Below, in pieces: positions 6,088-9,268 of a stretch of DNA of 9,268 bases. The translations under genes and the position numbers were made by a program. Under the pieces are notes generated by a model, which saw only the letters and a list, made by a program, of their open reading frames with translations, searched no databases and had not been told where the DNA came from. The DNA is from Chryseobacterium gleum (GTDB lineage: Bacteria; Bacteroidota; Bacteroidia; Flavobacteriales_C; GCA-002722245). The stretch is taken from the NCBI GenBank assembly GCA_945903925.1, contig CAMDPJ010000077.1, positions 1 through 9,268 on the forward strand, read 5' to 3'. Position 1 is the first letter of the stretch, and each line of letters opens with the position of its first letter.

Positions 6088-7983
6088 ATGTGCGGCATTT
6101 ACGGTTATATTGGTTTGCAAAATGATATCACGCTCAAAAAAATGAGTGTGGCAATGCGTCATCGCGGACCCGATGCGCAAGGGTTTTGGGGTGATGAAGA
6201 TGCGAAAGTTTTTTTGGGTCAAAATCGATTGGCGATTATTGATTTAAGTATTGCTGCCACTCAGCCTTTATTCAATGAAGACGAATCTGTAGTGTTGGTT
6301 TTTAATGGAGAGATTTACAATTTTCAAGAGTTACGCGAAGAATTAGTTCAAAAAAAACATGTATTTAAAAGTCATTCTGATTCTGAAGTGTTGGTGCATC
6401 TTTACGAGGAGGAAGGCAGGGATATGTTGCATAGAATTCGTGGAATGTTTGCCTTCGCTATTTACGACAAAAAAAAGAATGAGTTATTTGTTGCACGTGA
6501 TCATTTTGGCATTAAACCTCTGTATATCTTTCAATCGGAAAACCATTTTGCATTTGCTTCAGAAATGAAAGCATTACAGCAACACCCCGAAGTAAAATTT
6601 GATGTCAATCCGCAAGCTGTATTAGATCATCTTTCTTTCTTGTGGTGCCCTTTTCCTAAAACTATTGCCAACGATGTTTGTAAGCTAGAACCTGGAACAG
6701 CTCTTATTTTAGAAGGTGGTATCGTTAAAGAAAAATGGAGTTTTTATGATATTCCTTATACCGGAAAATATGCTAATATTACAGAAGTTCAAGCGATAGA
6801 ACAGCTCGATATCTTACTGGAAAAAAGTATCAAAGAGCAGTTAGTGAGTGATGTCCCATTGGGTTTGTTTTTGTCGGGAGGTGTAGACTCTTCGCTTATT
6901 GCAGCTTATGTGCGCAAGTTGCATCCAACGCAAAAAATACAAGCTTTTACCATCGATATTCAGGGGGCTAATATGGAAGGAAATCCCAACGATTTACCTT
7001 ACGCGCGCAAGGTGGCGAAAGATCTGAATCTCGATTTAGAAGAAATTATTGTTACGCCGCAAGAGGTGTTAAAATATTTGGAAGAGCTGACTTTCATTTT
7101 AGATGAACCACTTGCCGATCCAGCTGCGGTGAATGTTTTGCTTATCACGAAAATTGCCAGAGAAAGAGGTTATGTGGTTTTGCTTTCAGGAGCAGGAGGA
7201 GATGATATTTTTTCGGGATACCGCCGCCATCAAGCGATGCACATGGATCAAAAATTATTTAAGATTCCTGCATTTCTAAGAAAAGCGATGGAAGCAACAG
7301 GAAAAAATATTCCTATTGTTCATCCGAAAATAAGAAAAGCAAGAAAATATTTGCAGCATTTTGGTGCTTCGATGAACGACAGATTGTTGTCTTATTATTA
7401 TTGGTTGGATGAGGCAAAAGCGCATTCTTTGCTAACGAAATCTTTCGATGAGAAATTGAAGAATTATTCATCACTAAAAAATTTAGAACAAATTTTTCAA
7501 AATATTCCCAACGAAAATGATCCGCTCAATAAAATGCTTTATTTAGAAAGTAAATTCTTTTTGGTCGACCACAACTTGAATTATTCTGATAAGATGAGCA
7601 TGTACAATTCTGTGGAAACACGCGTGCCATTCATGGATGTAAGAGTGGTTGATTTTGCTGCTTCTTTGCCTGTTGATTTGAAATTTAAGAACGGACAAGC
7701 CAAATATATATTGAAAAAAGTGGCAGAGAAATATTTGGATAAGGATGTTATTTATAGAAAGAAGACAGGCTTTGGAGCTCCCTTACGGCAATGGATTTTA
7801 AATGACTTTCAGCCCTTATTTGATCGTTATTTGAATAAAGATATTTTGAGAAAACAAGGCGTATTCGATTACGATGCTGTATGGAAATTGATTCGCAATA
7901 ACGCATCGGGAAAAAGTGATGCGGCCTATCCCATCTTTTCTGTGATTTGCATTACTATTTGGCTAGAAAGATTTAAGAAATGA
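6088..7983 (+). CDS. asnB: Asparagine synthase-like glutamine amidotransferase (complete, third copy)
   Basis: Complete 631-residue AsnB-family protein. MCGIYGYIG supplies catalytic Cys2 and fixes the start. Glutaminase motifs are RHRGPDAQG, QNRLAIIDLS, FNGEIYNFQELREEL, HSDSEVL, RGMFAFAIYD and ARDHFGIKPLY, so glutamine hydrolysis should work. The synthetase PP-loop SGGVDSS begins at residue 263. Further motifs are LDEPLADPAAVNVLL, DKMSMYNSVETRVPFMD and KKTGFGAPLRQW. The motif that normally reads SG(D/E)GGDE is SGAGGDD here: Ala369 replaces the acidic residue and Asp373 the Glu. In E. coli AsnB the corresponding Glu348 is needed for the synthetase reaction, so the chemistry or substrate may differ; AsnB-like enzymes of secondary pathways are known to vary here. 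It is the last plus-strand gene and converges on gldH. Two A8 runs (6350-6357 and 6469-6476) lie in the N-terminal domain. Most likely it amidates a polysaccharide building block (inference). Confidence 0.94.
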   Translation: MCGIYGYIGLQNDITLKKMSVAMRHRGPDAQGFWGDEDAKVFLGQNRLAIIDLSIAATQPLFNEDESVVLVFNGEIYNFQELREELVQKKHVFKSHSDSEVLVHLYEEEGRDMLHRIRGMFAFAIYDKKKNELFVARDHFGIKPLYIFQSENHFAFASEMKALQQHPEVKFDVNPQAVLDHLSFLWCPFPKTIANDVCKLEPGTALILEGGIVKEKWSFYDIPYTGKYANITEVQAIEQLDILLEKSIKEQLVSDVPLGLFLSGGVDSSLIAAYVRKLHPTQKIQAFTIDIQGANMEGNPNDLPYARKVAKDLNLDLEEIIVTPQEVLKYLEELTFILDEPLADPAAVNVLLITKIARERGYVVLLSGAGGDDIFSGYRRHQAMHMDQKLFKIPAFLRKAMEATGKNIPIVHPKIRKARKYLQHFGASMNDRLLSYYYWLDEAKAHSLLTKSFDEKLKNYSSLKNLEQIFQNIPNENDPLNKMLYLESKFFLVDHNLNYSDKMSMYNSVETRVPFMDVRVVDFAASLPVDLKFKNGQAKYILKKVAEKYLDKDVIYRKKTGFGAPLRQWILNDFQPLFDRYLNKDILRKQGVFDYDAVWKLIRNNASGKSDAAYPIFSVICITIWLERFKK

Positions 7984-7997
7984 TGTTCTTAAAGAAG

Positions 7998-8011
7998 ATA
8001 TATCGATATAT
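7998..8011. terminator. AT-rich perfect palindrome between convergent genes
   Basis: ATATATCGATATAT is a perfect 14-bp palindrome in the 46-base space between the third amidotransferase stop and the gldH stop, with a short T run after it on the plus strand. Its position suits a bidirectional transcription end. The stem is weak, has no proper loop and is almost all A-T, so it could also be a protein-binding site or chance. Confidence 0.25.
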
Positions 8012-8029
8012 TTCTATTGATTGCTGAAA

Positions 8030-8521
8030 TTACTCCTTATCGATCGTTTTTAATTTAAACCCCACATCCTCCACATCTTCTAAATTCTCTTCGCGCATGG
8101 CTTGAAAAATAGAGAATTTGTATTTTCCGGCGAAGGGCAATCTAAATTTCCTACGGTACAAAAATTCTTTTTGTTTGATGGTGCCAAAGCCCGAAACATC
8201 TTCTAACCAATTGCCCGATTCGTCTTGTAGAAATCCGTTTACAGTATCTCTGATGATTTGCTTGTTGGGCATCTCAATATCTACAAAGAAATAGATGTTG
8301 CGGTAAGCATAATTTTCATTTACACGCAAATCAATGTAGGCGTTGTATCCCTGATTGATATCGACGATTGAATCGGTAGTGAAAACATAGGGCGTTTTCT
8401 GGTTCCATTTCAAATCTTTTACCGGGTAAGAGTCATTGTACACCAAAGATGAATCGCAAGAGGTTAGAGAAAATAGAACTAATATAAATGACAGCAAAAG
8501 AGTCTTGCTAACATTGAACAT
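8030..8521 (-). CDS. gldH: Gliding motility lipoprotein GldH
   Basis: Small envelope lipoprotein of the GldH family, needed for gliding in Flavobacterium johnsoniae but also found in non-gliding Bacteroidota. From ATG 8521 it has 163 residues. It begins with a lipoprotein signal peptide: MFNVSK, hydrophobic TLLLSFILVLFSL, then lipobox LTSC with Cys22 as the lipidation site. The mature part shows family features: YNAYIDLRVNENYAYRNIYFFVDIEMP, RDTVNGFLQDESGNWLEDVSGFG, a FAGKYKFSIFQAMR segment and VGFKLKTIDKE at the end. The frame stays open upstream to an ATG at 8575, which overlaps the ricT-like stop as ATGA and would add 18 polar residues. I prefer 8521 because the extra residues come from a repeat element, the signal peptide starts properly there, and GGCGGA lies four bases before it. 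The gene follows ricT in the same direction and is probably co-transcribed with it. Whether this organism glides cannot be told. Confidence 0.88.
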   Translation of the reverse strand: MFNVSKTLLLSFILVLFSLTSCDSSLVYNDSYPVKDLKWNQKTPYVFTTDSIVDINQGYNAYIDLRVNENYAYRNIYFFVDIEMPNKQIIRDTVNGFLQDESGNWLEDVSGFGTIKQKEFLYRRKFRLPFAGKYKFSIFQAMREENLEDVEDVGFKLKTIDKE

Positions 8522-8564
8522 TGAATCCGCCGAAAGTCGGACAGGCATATGAACATTGAACATT
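8510..8564. repeat. 13-bp direct repeats flanking a GC-rich hairpin (REP-like element)
   Basis: AACATTGAACATT occurs exactly at 8510-8522 and again at 8552-8564, each copy itself nearly a 7-bp tandem (AACATTG). Between them lies a GC-rich stretch with CCGA-AAG-TCGG (8530-8540), which can form a short hairpin. The remainder of the window is AT-rich and lacks anything similar. Such cassettes are seen between genes in Bacteroidota genomes as dispersed repeats (from memory, unchecked). It sits between the ricT-like stop and the gldH signal peptide and reads in frame with gldH, encoding MFNV twice, which makes the gldH start ambiguous. Confidence 0.5.
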
Positions 8565-8571
8565 TTCATTC

Positions 8572-9268
8572 TCATTTCTGACTGTTATCTCTTGGTGCTT
8601 CGTTGTTGTTCGGGTTTGGATTTGGTCGTGGTGCATTAACACCGTCATCGTTTCTATTGCGGTTGTTTGGGTTTTGATTTGGGTTAGGGCGGCGATTGTT
8701 ATTGTTGTTGTTTGGTCGGTTATTGCCACCCCCGTTTCTGTTTCTGTTGTCGTTACCACCTCGTTTGCGGTCGAAACGTGTTAAATCATCATCACCTACT
8801 ACGTTTGCGTAATCGGGCTCTGGTTTTTTAGTCGTTTTATCTACAACAGGAATAAGCAATAAATCTTCGGGTTTTTCATTCGCACGATTCATCGAAATAA
8901 TTTCTTTCACGCGACTTACAGGAACTGCATGAAAAACAGAGGGATCTTCGCGGTAAACGTAGAATAAAATTCTTTTGAAAATATCTGTTTTAACTTGATA
9001 TGCTTCTCCTTTTTTGGTGAACAAATTGGTGTTTACCTGAGGGAATTCTTTCACCGCATCGAGGTAAGAATCTAACTCGTAGTTCAAGCAGCACTTTAGC
9101 TTGCCGCACTGTCCGGCCAACTTTTGTGGGTTCAACGACAACTGCTGATATCTTGCTGCAGATGTATTTACCGTTCTAAAATCGGTTAACCAAGTAGAGC
9201 AGCACAATTCTCTTCCGCAAGAACCAACACCACCTAATTTAGAGGCCTCTTGACGTGCACCAATTTGG
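8572..9268 (-). CDS. ricT: PSP1/RicT-family cysteine-rich protein, 5' end outside the window
   Basis: C-terminal 231 residues of a PSP1-domain protein (YaaT/RicT family). The frame runs through the right edge with family sequence (QIGARQEASKLGG), so the start is outside and the TTG at 9207 is internal. Two cysteine clusters are visible: GSCGRELCC (9225-9199) and GQCGKLKCC (9114-9088), followed by LNYELDSYLDAVKEFP and a KTDIFKRILFYVY segment. In Bacillus subtilis, RicT joins RicA and RicF in an iron-sulphur complex that affects RNA processing, sporulation and competence. In Bacteroidota its role is not established, and the cysteines suggest metal or cluster binding (inference). The last 62 residues (8760-8575) are a low-complexity tail, about 40 percent Asn with Arg, Pro and Gly, probably disordered. 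The stop overlaps an upstream ATG of gldH by four bases, suggesting one transcript. Confidence 0.88.
   Translation of the reverse strand, partial: QIGARQEASKLGGVGSCGRELCCSTWLTDFRTVNTSAARYQQLSLNPQKLAGQCGKLKCCLNYELDSYLDAVKEFPQVNTNLFTKKGEAYQVKTDIFKRILFYVYREDPSVFHAVPVSRVKEIISMNRANEKPEDLLLIPVVDKTTKKPEPDYANVVGDDDLTRFDRKRGGNDNRNRNGGGNNRPNNNNNNRRPNPNQNPNNRNRNDDGVNAPRPNPNPNNNEAPRDNSQK

Noticed and set aside
7983..8027. 14-codon ORF whose ATG overlaps the stop of the third amidotransferase
   Set aside because: Too short, spans the AT palindrome at the convergent junction, and has no recognisable content.
8508..8759. Minus-strand open frame of 83 codons, Thr-rich
   Set aside because: It is an out-of-frame reading of the Asn-rich tail of the RicT-like gene; the Thr richness follows from the AAC/AAT repeats, and it overlaps two well-supported genes.
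9205..9207. TTG as the start of the RicT-like gene
   Set aside because: It falls between the Glu and Cys-Cys of the conserved CGRELCC motif, and family sequence continues to the window edge.
1..9268. CRISPR array, tRNA, rRNA, insertion sequence or toxin-antitoxin system
   Set aside because: I saw no regularly spaced repeats, no cloverleaf or rRNA sequence, no transposase motifs and no small paired genes.

Overview
The window looks like Bacteroidota DNA (AT-rich). The main evidence is the minus-strand pair at the right end: a PSP1/RicT-family protein followed by the gliding-motility lipoprotein GldH, a family I know only from that phylum. Other support is the lack of strong Shine-Dalgarno sites and a perfect TAnnTTTG (-7 type) element before one gene. 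The genus cannot be told from this sequence.

Layout. Positions 1-7983 carry five plus-strand genes: an asparagine-synthase-like amidotransferase whose 5' end lies before the window, a GT4 glycosyltransferase, a second complete amidotransferase, a second GT4 glycosyltransferase, and a third amidotransferase. Junctions are tight at first: a one-base TAATG overlap between genes 1 and 2, 50 bases between 2 and 3, and none between 3 and 4. A 135-base gap then precedes gene 5. From 8030 to the right edge the minus strand holds gldH and the 3' part of the ricT-like gene, converging on the fifth gene across 46 bases.

How the genes may work together. Two GT4 enzymes interleaved with three different class-II (N-terminal Cys) amidotransferases point to a surface polysaccharide locus (O-antigen, capsule or exopolysaccharide). 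The GTs would add sugars to a growing unit. The AsnB-like enzymes would convert sugar carboxylates, such as uronic acids, to amides with glutamine as nitrogen donor. Ordinary asparagine synthesis would hardly need three diverged copies side by side. The acceptors are inference; no sugar-nucleotide gene, flippase or polymerase is visible.

The convergent junction at 7984-8029 probably separates the variable polysaccharide locus from conserved chromosomal genes. Points worth a second look are unusual active-site residues in two of the amidotransferases, A8-A9 tracts in three polysaccharide genes, a 13-bp repeat pair around a GC-rich hairpin that obscures the gldH start, an Asn-rich tail on the RicT-like protein, and a 41-codon ORF in the gap before gene 5.
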